From: an uncultured Anaerolineales bacterium
Lineage (GTDB): Bacteria > Chloroflexota > Anaerolineae > Aggregatilineales > Aggregatilineaceae
Assembly (NCBI GenBank): GCA_937135955.1
Contig: CAKZOB010000020.1
Span: 40,056 to 104,055, forward strand
DNA: 64,000 bases
Direction: 5' to 3'
In this document: positions 8,671 to 16,805 of the stretch, one piece after another
Layout of the letters: every line of letters starts with the position of its first letter
Numbering within the stretch: the stretch's first letter is position 1
Notes under the pieces: generated by a model
What the model was told of the DNA's origin: nothing
Database searches by the model: none
The model's input: the letters and a program-made list of their open reading frames with translations, nothing else
Translations under genes and position numbers: made by a program

Positions 8671-9600
8671 TCAATTGTCCAGACGGGCCAGCCAGGCATC
8701 GAGTTCGGCGCGGGTGGGCGCGGCAGTGGCACCGCCCACCTGCGTCACCGATAGGCCGCCGCAGATGTTGGCATAGCGGGCGCAGCGTTCCAGGGGAGCG
8801 CGTTCCACCACATAGCCCAGCAGAAAGCCCGCGTTGAAGCAGTCGCCCGCGCCGGTCGTGTCTACCGCTGGCCCGGCGTTGACCGCGGGCGCATGAATGA
8901 TCTTGCCCTCTGTGCCGATCCACGCGCCATTGGCCCCATCTTTGACTACCACGATCTCCGTCCAGTCCATCAGGCGGTAGAGCGCGCTTTCGACGGCGCT
9001 GCTGCCGCTGATCAGCAGCGCCTCGCGGGCGTTGGGCATGAAGATATCCACCATGCTCAACAGGCGCGGCCAGGTGCAGGCATTGGGCAGGTTGGGCACG
9101 TCCTGGCAATCCATCGAGACGGTTGCGCCGTGCGCGCGCGCTTCCTCCACCAGCGGCGTCAGGCGCTCCAGCGACATAATCGCGCCCAGATGCAGATGTT
9201 TGAAAGAACAGCGCCGCATGGCCGCCAGCCAGTGCGCTTCCAGGTCAATCGGCGGCGGATCATGATAGGTGACGAAGGCGCGCTCGCCCTGGAAAGGGAT
9301 CGAAGTGGTGACGCGGCGATAGGGTTTGTCTACGTTGGCAGCCAGCGAGAGGTCAACGCCTTCGGCCACTGCCAGGGAACGCACGTACTGGCTGTAGTAG
9401 TCATCGCCGAAGCAGGCCGCCCAGCCCACGCGCACCCCCAGCCGGTGCAGCGAAGTGGCAGTGATGAACATGGCCCCGCCCGTGGCAATGATGCCCTGCG
9501 CGTAGACCTCGCGCCCCAACATGGGGAATTCGGGCAGACCTGTGTAGATCAGGTCGAAGAAGTAGTCACCGGGCACGAAAATGTCATATTCCAGTTCCAA
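8671..9600 (-). CDS. PfkB-family carbohydrate kinase
   Basis: Ribokinase-fold kinase, 309 aa. The N-terminal part has the family ATGGAMFITATSLHRLGVRVGWAACFGDD pattern, and the C-terminal signature AVDTTGAGDCFNAGFLLGYV holds the catalytic Asp and the anion hole. I prefer the TTG at 9600 because GGAGAAA lies 8 nt before it; a TTG at 9615 in frame has no ribosome site. It may phosphorylate a sugar or deoxy-sugar acid brought in by the importer encoded upstream on the same strand. The exact substrate is not evident. Confidence 0.87.
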   Translation of the reverse strand: MELEYDIFVPGDYFFDLIYTGLPEFPMLGREVYAQGIIATGGAMFITATSLHRLGVRVGWAACFGDDYYSQYVRSLAVAEGVDLSLAANVDKPYRRVTTSIPFQGERAFVTYHDPPPIDLEAHWLAAMRRCSFKHLHLGAIMSLERLTPLVEEARAHGATVSMDCQDVPNLPNACTWPRLLSMVDIFMPNAREALLISGSSAVESALYRLMDWTEIVVVKDGANGAWIGTEGKIIHAPAVNAGPAVDTTGAGDCFNAGFLLGYVVERAPLERCARYANICGGLSVTQVGGATAAPTRAELDAWLARLDN

Positions 9601-9635
9601 CGCGGTTTTCTCCAACGAGTGAAAGACAAGGCCTC

Positions 9636-9716
9636 ACCGCAGAGGCGCAGAGGGCACAGAGAAGAACCTGTCAGGCGCTCAGTTTTCTGCCTCTGCCTGT
9701 TCTGCGTCCCCGCGGT
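9636..9716. repeat. 81-bp imperfect palindromic repeat, copy A
   Basis: The left arm ACCGCAGAGGCGCAGAGG and right arm ending CCGCGGT form an imperfect inverted repeat with the same 81-bp length as the copy at 32235-32315. The first 31 nt of the two copies differ at two positions. It sits between the PfkB gene and a second repeat. Confidence 0.75.
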
Positions 9717-9929
9717 TCAGAGACCATTTGAAACCCCTCACCCCGGCGCTGTGCACCACCCCTCGCCCTCAACGGGGCTATGCATTACCCACAAGTCTCC
9801 CCTCACCCCTCAATCCCCTCTCCCAACGCTGTGGGCGAGGGGACTTACTTTCTCTCGCCCAGGCACTCCCATCCGCCCGCAGCGCGGGAGAAGGGGCCGG
9901 GGGTTGAGGGGGGCTTTACGGTCTCTCAA
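9716..9929. mobile_element. MITE-like element with terminal inverted repeats, copy A
   Basis: The left end TTCAGAGACCATTTGAAA (9716-9733) is mirrored by CTTTACGGTCTCTCAA at 9914-9929. The copy at 13187-13317 has the same two ends and the same first 45 bp or so, but a different, shorter middle. The middle of this copy contains the 93-bp repeat 9778-9870. There is no coding capacity, so it is non-autonomous if mobile at all. Together with 9636-9716 it fills the gap from 9601 to 9933. Confidence 0.6.
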
Positions 9930-9933
9930 CTCC

Positions 9934-10803
9934 TTAACGCTTGACGCCGCCCATGGCAATGCCAGCGATGAAATAGCGTTGCATGGCCAGGAACAGGATC
10001 AGCATGGGCACCGTCGCCAGAAACGATCCCATCATCAGCAGGTTGTAAGGCGTGTGACGCTCGCCCTGCAGCAGGGCAATGCCGATCGTCACCACGCGCG
10101 TGTTGGGCGTGCTGGACACCACCAGCGGGTACAGGAAATCGTTCCACGCTGCCTGCACAGTGATCACGGCGAAGGCCGCCAGCGCGGGCACCGAAAGCGG
10201 CAACGTGACATGCCACAGCACGCGCAACGGGTTTGCCCCATCTATGATCGCCGCTTCCTCGATCTCCAGCGGGATTTGCAAGAACGCCTGACGCAGCAGG
10301 AACAGCGCAAACGCGCTGAACATCCCCGGCACGATCAGCGCTTTGAAGCTGTTCAGCCAGCCCAGTTTACGGATCAGCATGTACTCTGGGATGAGGATGG
10401 CCTGGAAGGGCACCATCAACAGCGCCAGGCACAGCGCAAAGATGAGGTTGTGCCCCGGAAAGCGGAAGCGGGCGAAACCATAGGCCGCCAGCGAACAGGT
10501 GACGAGCTGCCCCAGCGTCCGCCCGATGGTCACGATGGCCGAATTGAGCAGATAGCGGTTGAAGTGGGGCGATGTATTGTAGAGCGTATCGAGATTCTGG
10601 CGGCACACCGGGTTGTCGGGCAGGAAGCGCACGGGCAGTTTGTTCAGTTCGACGGGCGGCTTGCAGGCGGTGGAGGCCATCCACAGGAAAGGCAGCACCA
10701 TCACGATGGCCCCGGCCAGCAGCACCATATACGAAAAAAGCTGGATGGGCACGGTCAGGTCGCGCGGGCCTGTCTTCCTCCGCTTGAGTAGCAGCCCCTT
10801 CAT
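9934..10803 (-). CDS. Sugar ABC transporter permease, MalG type
   Basis: Second permease of a CUT1 sugar importer, 289 aa, with about six membrane segments. The EAA loop reads EEAAIIDGANPLRVLWHVTLPLSVPALAA. The start overlaps the stop of the partner permease as ATGA, so I choose ATG 10803 over a longer frame. It forms the channel with the MalF-type protein and receives substrate from the binding protein at 11836-13137. No ATPase gene is in the cluster; CUT1 systems often share one MsmX-like ATPase. Typical length is 270-300 aa. Confidence 0.93.
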   Translation of the reverse strand: MKGLLLKRRKTGPRDLTVPIQLFSYMVLLAGAIVMVLPFLWMASTACKPPVELNKLPVRFLPDNPVCRQNLDTLYNTSPHFNRYLLNSAIVTIGRTLGQLVTCSLAAYGFARFRFPGHNLIFALCLALLMVPFQAILIPEYMLIRKLGWLNSFKALIVPGMFSAFALFLLRQAFLQIPLEIEEAAIIDGANPLRVLWHVTLPLSVPALAAFAVITVQAAWNDFLYPLVVSSTPNTRVVTIGIALLQGERHTPYNLLMMGSFLATVPMLILFLAMQRYFIAGIAMGGVKR

Positions 10804-11774
10804 GACTGACTCTCCGCTTCGTAGTACACCCAATAGCGCTGAATGGCGAGCTGAAACACCGTCACCAGCAGGATCAGCGTGAAAAGCACCAGCGCGATGG
10901 CCGAGGCATAGCCGAACTCAGAGTTGGTGAAGGCGCGCCGGTAGAGGTAGTAGGCCAGCGTGGTCGCGCTGCCGCCGACGCCGCCGGGCACTGTGCGCAG
11001 CGTCATCACGTAGACCTGATCGAAAATCTGGAAGCCGTTGATGATCGCCAGCACCACCACCAGAAAAGTCGTGGGCGAGAGCATGGGCAACGTCACATGG
11101 CGGAAGCGCCCCCAGCGCCCCGCGCCATCAATCCGTGCCGCTTCGTATAGCTCGGCGGGGATGGCCTGCAAACCAGCCAGGAAGATCACCATGTCGAAGC
11201 CCAGCCGCTGCCAGATGGTGACGACGGCCACCGGAATCAACACCAGGCCAGGGTCAACCAGCCAATTGGTGTCGCCCAGGCCCAGCGGCTTGAGAATCTG
11301 GCTGAGAATGCCATAGCGCGGCTGGAAGATGCTCGTCCACACTACCGACGCTGCCACCGTCGAGGTGACCACGGGCAGAAAATAGGCTGTGCGCAGCAGG
11401 TTGCGCCCGCGCAGCGGCAGGTTGAGCAACACCGCCACGCCCAGCGCCAGGCCGACTTCCAGCGGCACGGCCAGCCCGATCAACTTGAAGGTGTTGGTCA
11501 GCGCCTGGGCGAACCTGTCGTCCTGGATCAGGCGCTCGAAGTTGTCCAGCCCGATGAAACGCGCTGGCCGGATGGCGTTCCATTCCTGCAACGAAGTGGA
11601 AAAAGCCATCAGCACGGGGATGCCGAAGAAGAAGAACAGCCCTAGCGTATTGGGAGCGATCAAGGCCAGACCCCACAGCGCCTTGCGCCGGCTGAGCGGC
11701 GTAGGGCCAAGCCATTCCAGCGGGCGCGCCAGCCAGACACGCCAATGAGTCGTGGTCGGTCGTAGAGTAGACAT
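10800..11774 (-). CDS. Sugar ABC transporter permease, MalF type
   Basis: First permease of the CUT1 importer, 324 aa. Hydrophobic segments begin near residue 35 (KALWGLALIAPNTLGLFFFFGIP), and the EAA loop ELYEAARIDGAGRWGRFRHVTLPMLSP lies near residues 215-240. It lies between the binding-protein gene (61 bp upstream) and the MalG-type gene (4-bp overlap), so the three form one operon on this strand. Confidence 0.93.
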   Translation of the reverse strand: MSTLRPTTTHWRVWLARPLEWLGPTPLSRRKALWGLALIAPNTLGLFFFFGIPVLMAFSTSLQEWNAIRPARFIGLDNFERLIQDDRFAQALTNTFKLIGLAVPLEVGLALGVAVLLNLPLRGRNLLRTAYFLPVVTSTVAASVVWTSIFQPRYGILSQILKPLGLGDTNWLVDPGLVLIPVAVVTIWQRLGFDMVIFLAGLQAIPAELYEAARIDGAGRWGRFRHVTLPMLSPTTFLVVVLAIINGFQIFDQVYVMTLRTVPGGVGGSATTLAYYLYRRAFTNSEFGYASAIALVLFTLILLVTVFQLAIQRYWVYYEAESQS

Positions 11775-11835
11775 CGCAAACTAAAGCCGGGGAGCGGGCG
11801 ACCCTCACTCCCCGGCGGGTGAGTCGGAGAGACGC

Positions 11836-13137
11836 CTAGGGCAACTGCTCGTTGATCACGTCGCACGTCTCGGCGACGGCATCCTCGACGCTCATGCCCA
11901 GATCGAAGATCTTCACGACCAGCTCGGTGTTCATCACGTCCCAGATTTCCTCGAAGACGGTGACACCCTGCGAGTCGTAGGTAGCGTCTACGAACGCCTG
12001 GATGTTGACATCGGTCTCGCCGAACGAGTCAATCCACAGTTGCTGGATCGCGGGCGAGGGGTTGGCCGGTGCCACATTGCCACCTTCGGCGAAGAAGCGC
12101 TGCCCCTCGTCGCTGGCCAGGAAGAGGATCAGGTTGGCGGCCAGGTCGGGATTGGCGGTGCGCGCCGAAGCCACATAGCCCACCGCGTGCACGATCGAGC
12201 GGCTGCGACCGGTCTGCGGGTGCTTGGGCAGTTGCACCACGTCCCAGTTGAAGGGCACTTCCTGCAGCGCCTGCGTCAGCTTCCACGAGCCGCCGGTGAT
12301 CATGGCCACCTTGCCCGACGCCCAGAAGTTGAAAGCGTCGTCGGCGGAGGTGCCGCCCATCACCGACACCGAGGGCATGTAGCCCTTGTCGTACAGGCCC
12401 TTGAGAAAGTTGAGCGCTTCCAGGCTGCCGGGGTTGTCCAGCGTGCAGTCGGTGCGGGCCGCGTCTACGACTGGCGTCTCGCCCGTGGCGGCGATCCAGT
12501 TCGGATAACCGGCCTGATATTCGGCGTAGACCGCCGCGCCATAGACATCGGCCTCTGGATCAGTCAGCGCCTCGGCGTAGGCGGCGAAGTCGTCCCATGT
12601 CCAGTCGGCAGTGGGATAGGCCAGCCCCTTGGCGTCGAACATGTCTTTGTTGTAGAAAACGGTAATGGTGTCCCAGTTGACCGGTGCGGCGTACAGGTCG
12701 CCGTTCTCGCCCCAGCGATAGGGGCCGACCAGACCGCTGCCCCAGACCGAGGTATCTACGCCGAACTCGTCCCAATAGGGCTGCAGGTTGAGCACCGCCT
12801 CGTTGACCGCGTAGAAGTAGAAGAACGGCTGCGACATGTTGAAGACATCCGGCAGTTCGCCACCGGCAGCATTCGTCTTCAGCAGGTCCCAATACTGACC
12901 CCAGGGCTGTACCTGCAGCTCTACCTCAGCGCCAGGGCAATATTCGCTCTTCCACAGCTCGATAGAGTCGCCGATAATCTTGGCCCAGTTCTCGTCCCAG
13001 ACCCACATGGTCAGTTTGCCTGGCTCTTTGCAGGGCAGCGCCTTGATGACAGCTTCGCCTTCCTGGGCCTGGACTGGCAGTGCCAGCGCCAGCATGAGTA
13101 CCACAATGAGCAACAAGCCAACACGACGTGCGTTCAT
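11836..13137 (-). CDS. Extracellular sugar-binding protein (family 1)
   Basis: Substrate receptor of the CUT1 importer, 433 aa. A Sec signal peptide (MNARRVGLLLIVVLMLALAL) ends near PVQAQ; there is no lipobox cysteine. The mature part has the MalE-like pattern (KLTMWVWDENWAKIIGDS, then NKDMFDAKGLAYPTADWTWDD). AGGAGAGG precedes the ATG. The ligand cannot be read from sequence; the flanking PfkB and FGGY kinases suggest a sugar or polyol. The first gene of the operon, it is preceded by a repeat between promoter and start. Confidence 0.93.
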   Translation of the reverse strand: MNARRVGLLLIVVLMLALALPVQAQEGEAVIKALPCKEPGKLTMWVWDENWAKIIGDSIELWKSEYCPGAEVELQVQPWGQYWDLLKTNAAGGELPDVFNMSQPFFYFYAVNEAVLNLQPYWDEFGVDTSVWGSGLVGPYRWGENGDLYAAPVNWDTITVFYNKDMFDAKGLAYPTADWTWDDFAAYAEALTDPEADVYGAAVYAEYQAGYPNWIAATGETPVVDAARTDCTLDNPGSLEALNFLKGLYDKGYMPSVSVMGGTSADDAFNFWASGKVAMITGGSWKLTQALQEVPFNWDVVQLPKHPQTGRSRSIVHAVGYVASARTANPDLAANLILFLASDEGQRFFAEGGNVAPANPSPAIQQLWIDSFGETDVNIQAFVDATYDSQGVTVFEEIWDVMNTELVVKIFDLGMSVEDAVAETCDVINEQLP

Positions 13138-13186
13138 AGAAACCTCTCCTCACCTAAGAATCCCACTCTTGTCACGCGCCCGTTGC

Positions 13187-13317
13187 CTCAGAGGCCATTT
13201 GATCACCCCTCACCCCGGCGCTGTGCGCCACCCCTCTCCCTCAATGGGGAAAAGCTGGCCCGTCTCCCCTTCGCCCCTCGGAGGGGGGCTGAGGGGGCTT
13301 TTCAAACGGTCTCTCAA
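13187..13317. mobile_element. MITE-like element with terminal inverted repeats, copy B
   Basis: The left end CTCAGAGGCCATTTGATC and right end TTTTCAAACGGTCTCTCAA (13299-13317) are inverted relative to each other and match the ends of 9716-9929. It lies inside the presumed 5' leader of the sugar-binding-protein operon. It has no coding capacity. Confidence 0.6.
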
Positions 13318-13343
13318 TCTTCGGCAACGCGCGATGTGCTGTT

Positions 13344-13372
13344 ATTATAGCGCAGAATCGGCGTGTTGCTCA
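13344..13372 (-). promoter_or_regulatory. Candidate promoter of the CUT1 sugar importer operon
   Basis: On the reverse strand, a perfect TATAAT (13344-13349) is preceded by TGAGCA (13367-13372) with a 17-nt spacer. It would give a leader of about 200 nt that contains the MITE-like repeat. The -35 match is weak. Confidence 0.4.
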
Positions 13373-13578
13373 GGGACATAAAGTGAAAAATCAAGAGTTT
13401 CCTGAGGCAAAGTTCCATCAGGTCTTTCACACCATACGACGTGTCTTCGCCAGGTTTTTTAGGGGCGATCTTGTGCAATTTGAACAAGACCGTTGCCGGG
13501 TCATGCCGTACAATTGCAGATACACAGATATGCCCTATGTGACTGTTCGCCCAGAGCGCGGATTGTAATGTTCATGGT

Positions 13579-13608
13579 TTGACACACATTGAGCAATTTT
13601 GCTAACAT
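13579..13608 (+). promoter_or_regulatory. Probable promoter of the liv operon
   Basis: TTGACA (13579-13584), an 18-nt spacer and TAACAT (13603-13608). Transcription from here would start near 13615 and leave a leader of about 227 nt before livJ. I see no known riboswitch core in that leader. The rest of the gap 13138-13841 holds the repeat 13187-13317 and no convincing gene. Confidence 0.55.
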
Positions 13609-13841
13609 AAGGTATCCTTTCTCAACTGTTTCTCCCTGTTTTTCTGGTGCCCTGGCGGGCGCATGGGCCAAAGCCGGGGCGAGCGAAGTGAACCGAACAT
13701 CTCAACGCTCTACGAACGCAAGCGGTCATAAGGAGGTGCCTTCGGGAATAGTCACATCTTCAGAAGTACCTATCGCGAGCAGATCGTCAGCCATGTGAGT
13801 CATGCGTCACATCCTACTTGATTTGCAGGAGAGATTAAACC

Positions 13842-15050
13842 ATGCGCAAAAAACTGCTGTTCCTGATTATCACGGCCCTGCTGCTGGTGACCGTGCTGCC
13901 CGTACAGGCACAGGAGGGCGGCAAGGTAGTGGTCAAGCCCGGCGAAAAGATCAAGATCGCCGTGGCGACCGACCTGACCAATGCCATCCCCGAATTCGGC
14001 CTGGACATCGCCCAGGGTGCCCAGACGGCCCTGTCGTTCCTCAACGAGAAGGGCGGCATCAAGGGCTTCGAGGTCGAGATGTTTGTCGAAGACGACCGCT
14101 GCACGGGTGACGACGCCACTACGGTGGCCAACCGCATCGCCTCCGATCCACAGGTAGTCGCGGTTGTGGGCCATATCTGCTCTGGCGCGACGATTGCGGC
14201 CTCCAACGTCTATGAAGAGGCGCGTATTGTGATGGTGTCGCCCAGCGCAACGGCGGCAGAAGTGACCTCGCGCGGCCTGACTGTCATCAACCGTGTGGCC
14301 CCGCTGGACAGTGTGCAGGGTGTGTTCGACGCACACTTCATCTACAAAGTGCTGGGCGCTCGCAAGATCGCCGTGCTGCACGATAACGATACCTATGGGT
14401 TGGGCCTGGCCACCGCCGTGAAGGATGAGTTCGAGCGGCTGGGTGGCGAAGTGGTGGCCTTCGAAGGGATCAACCCCGAAGATCAGGACTATCGTCCGGT
14501 GCTCACCCCGCTGGTAGCGCTGGAGCCAGAGGTGATCTTCTTCGGCGGTTACGAGCAGCAGGCCGTGCTGCTGGCTCCCCAGAAGAACGACGTCGGCCTG
14601 CAGGACGCGATCTTCTTCGGCCCGGATGGCATCTTCGGCCAGGCGTTCATTGACGGCGCGGGCGATGCCGCAGAAGGCACCTACGCCAGCTTCCCGCCTC
14701 AGCTCGTCTATGAGGACTGGGATGCCCGCTACGAGGAACTGTTCGGCATCAACCCGACCGAAGACTTCCTCGGCCCGTTCCACTACCATGCTGCCGATGC
14801 TGCCGGCCTGATCTTCGCCGCGTTGGAGAAGGTGGCTGAGATTGACGCCGACGGCAACCTGGTGGTCGATCGCGAGGCGCTCATCAAAGCTGTGCGCGAG
14901 ACCAAGGACTACGAGGGCCTGACAGGCACGCTCACCTGCGCCGAAAACGGTGACTGCGGCGCGACTGTCTTCAACATCTATGTGGTGGAAGACGGCGAAT
15001 TTGTGCCGGTGGAAGTGCCCGAAAACCTGCTGGAGATGGAAGTCGAGTAA
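13842..15050 (+). CDS. livJ: Branched-chain amino-acid ABC transporter, binding protein
   Basis: Leu/Ile/Val-type receptor (Peripla_BP_6), 402 aa. A signal peptide ends near LPVQAQ; no lipobox cysteine is present. The mature region shows IKIAVATDLTNAIPEFGLDIAQGAQTAL and VAVVGHICSGATIAASNVYEE, the ligand-facing segment of LivJ homologues. AGGAGAG precedes the ATG. It is the first gene of livJHMGF. Its signal-peptide cleavage region is nearly the same as that of the divergent sugar-binding protein. A hairpin follows the stop. Urea or other amides are possible ligands of the same family, so specificity is uncertain. Confidence 0.9.
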   Translation: MRKKLLFLIITALLLVTVLPVQAQEGGKVVVKPGEKIKIAVATDLTNAIPEFGLDIAQGAQTALSFLNEKGGIKGFEVEMFVEDDRCTGDDATTVANRIASDPQVVAVVGHICSGATIAASNVYEEARIVMVSPSATAAEVTSRGLTVINRVAPLDSVQGVFDAHFIYKVLGARKIAVLHDNDTYGLGLATAVKDEFERLGGEVVAFEGINPEDQDYRPVLTPLVALEPEVIFFGGYEQQAVLLAPQKNDVGLQDAIFFGPDGIFGQAFIDGAGDAAEGTYASFPPQLVYEDWDARYEELFGINPTEDFLGPFHYHAADAAGLIFAALEKVAEIDADGNLVVDREALIKAVRETKDYEGLTGTLTCAENGDCGATVFNIYVVEDGEFVPVEVPENLLEMEVE

Positions 15051-15051
15051 C

Positions 15052-15070
15052 CCGCCTGTGACCCAGGCGG
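15052..15070 (+). promoter_or_regulatory. Intercistronic hairpin after livJ
   Basis: The 7-bp stem CCGCCTG/CAGGCGG with a 5-nt loop begins one base after the livJ stop and has no U-run. Such hairpins often stabilise the binding-protein message or partly attenuate downstream genes. Confidence 0.5.
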
Positions 15071-15248
15071 ACCAGAGTGGTTCGTAGCGTACCAGCGCCA
15101 TAAGTTGGAGTTTTGCTTGTGGCGCTGGTACAATTTCGCCCTAATCTGCAGGCTTCGCACGCTGAGCCAAGCAGAGTGTCTTGTAGCGCATTCCTGGGGG
15201 TAGCTCTGGCTTGGCGCGGGCCTCAGCGCCCTGGGGAGGGAGATCTGG

Positions 15249-16802
15249 ATGGCGCACATCACACAGGCTCGCCGGTTAGAACGCATCGAACTCAATGCCG
15301 ACCAGCTCAGCAGCCAGTATTTCGGTTGGGGGGCTTTGATCGCCACCCTGCGTATCTTCTGGGTGATTGCAGTCAACGCCAAGCTGTTCGGCTCACCGCC
15401 AGACGACATCTACGTCCGCATCGGAGACTGGCTGGGCATCCTTTTATGGGGCTACACACTGATCGGGCTGATAGGTCTGGGAGCGGTGCTCTACGCACGG
15501 TCGCGCAGTGAAGAGGCGACCTCCTCGACGCGGGTGATCATCAACTATCTGGGGGTGGTGCTCTTCCTGGCTGCCTCCATCCGCGTGGTCACCGTCATCG
15601 AAGCCGACCCGGCACGCTTTCCCATCACTCTATGGGGCTTGCAACTGGTCAACGGGCTGGTGCTGGGCGGCATGTACGCCCTGGTGGCGCTGGGCTACAC
15701 CCTGGTATATGGCATCCTGTTCATGATCAACTTCGCGCACGGCGAAGTGCTGGTCATGGGCACTTTCGGCGGCTGGTTTGCGCTCACCTATGTGATTGAG
15801 ACAGGCGGGGGCACTTTTGAGGTAGGCGCGGCCACTGTGGCAGGGGTGCTGCTGCCGCTGATCTTCGCCGTGCTGTTCCTGCCTCTGGAAACTCTCGCCG
15901 CCCGGGCAGGACGCCGCCATACCGCCCGCGCCGCCGAACCCGACCCTACCTGGTTCATCACCCTTCTCAGCCTACCCGTGCGGATGCTCATCGGCGCGCT
16001 AGTTGGCTACGGCCTGCTGCAAGCGCTGGGAGGCTTCGCCCCGCACATCTACGAAGCGGTGGCCACCATTGTGGCGCTGCTGTTCATCGTGGCAGTGGGA
16101 ATGATCGTCTCGATGCTGGTGGCGGTCACCGTCGAGCGCATCGCCTATCGCCCGTTGCGCGGCGCGCCGCGCCTGACGCCGCTGATCAGCGCCATCGGTG
16201 CGTCGTTCTTCCTGCAACAGACCATGCTCAACGTCTTCGGCCCCTCCAAACGGGCTTATAGCCGCCCCAAGCTGATAGACGGCACCCTTGACGTGCGCCT
16301 GGGCGATCTGGGCACCATTCCCGTCACCAAAACGGGCATCATCATCGTCATCTTCTCTTTGCTGCTCATGGTTTTCCTATACCTGTTTGTGCAGCGCTCC
16401 AAGACGGGGCGGGCCATGCGCGCGGTGGCCGAAGACAAGCCAACCGCCGCCCTGATGGGGGTAGACGTTGACCGGGTGATCGTGATCACCTTCGCCCTGG
16501 GCGCGCTGCTGGCGGGCGCAGCCGGCGTGATGATGGGCTTTCACAATCAGTCGTTCAACTTCCGCGCCGGTTTCATCCCTGGCCTCAAGGCTTTCACGGC
16601 TGCCGTGTTGGGCGGCATCGGCAACATCCCCGGCGCGATGTTCGGCGGCTTCTTCCTGGGGTTGGTAGAAGCGCTGGGGCCAACCATGCTGGGCATCCCG
16701 GCAGAGTATAAGGACGTGATCGCCTTCAGCCTGCTGGTGCTCGTGCTCATCTTCCGGCCTACCGGCATCTTCGGTGAAGTGTTGGCAGAAAAGAAGGTGT
16801 AG
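15249..16802 (+). CDS. livH: Branched-chain amino-acid ABC permease, enlarged LivH type
   Basis: Permease of 517 aa, whereas LivH is normally near 300. The first 130 residues, with about three hydrophobic segments, are extra. The LivH core then starts with LVNGLVLGGMYALVALGYTLVYG and INFAHGE near residue 158. A second insertion separates this from RIAYRPLRGAPRLTPLISAIG near residue 296; the spacing is about 70 residues more than usual and includes a basic stretch (RAGRRHTARAAE) and two more hydrophobic segments. GGGAGGGAG precedes the ATG. The stop is 3 bp before livM. The roles of the extra parts are unknown. Confidence 0.9.
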   Translation: MAHITQARRLERIELNADQLSSQYFGWGALIATLRIFWVIAVNAKLFGSPPDDIYVRIGDWLGILLWGYTLIGLIGLGAVLYARSRSEEATSSTRVIINYLGVVLFLAASIRVVTVIEADPARFPITLWGLQLVNGLVLGGMYALVALGYTLVYGILFMINFAHGEVLVMGTFGGWFALTYVIETGGGTFEVGAATVAGVLLPLIFAVLFLPLETLAARAGRRHTARAAEPDPTWFITLLSLPVRMLIGALVGYGLLQALGGFAPHIYEAVATIVALLFIVAVGMIVSMLVAVTVERIAYRPLRGAPRLTPLISAIGASFFLQQTMLNVFGPSKRAYSRPKLIDGTLDVRLGDLGTIPVTKTGIIIVIFSLLLMVFLYLFVQRSKTGRAMRAVAEDKPTAALMGVDVDRVIVITFALGALLAGAAGVMMGFHNQSFNFRAGFIPGLKAFTAAVLGGIGNIPGAMFGGFFLGLVEALGPTMLGIPAEYKDVIAFSLLVLVLIFRPTGIFGEVLAEKKV

Positions 16803-16805
16803 GCC

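Noticed and set aside
8893..10791. Forward open frame of 632 codons across the PfkB gene, repeats and MalG gene
   Set aside because: It runs through intergenic repeats and two genes with clear motifs on the other strand; no homology seen.
13383..13568. Short forward open frame in the gap before livJ
   Set aside because: No ribosome site and no homology; it precedes the liv promoter.
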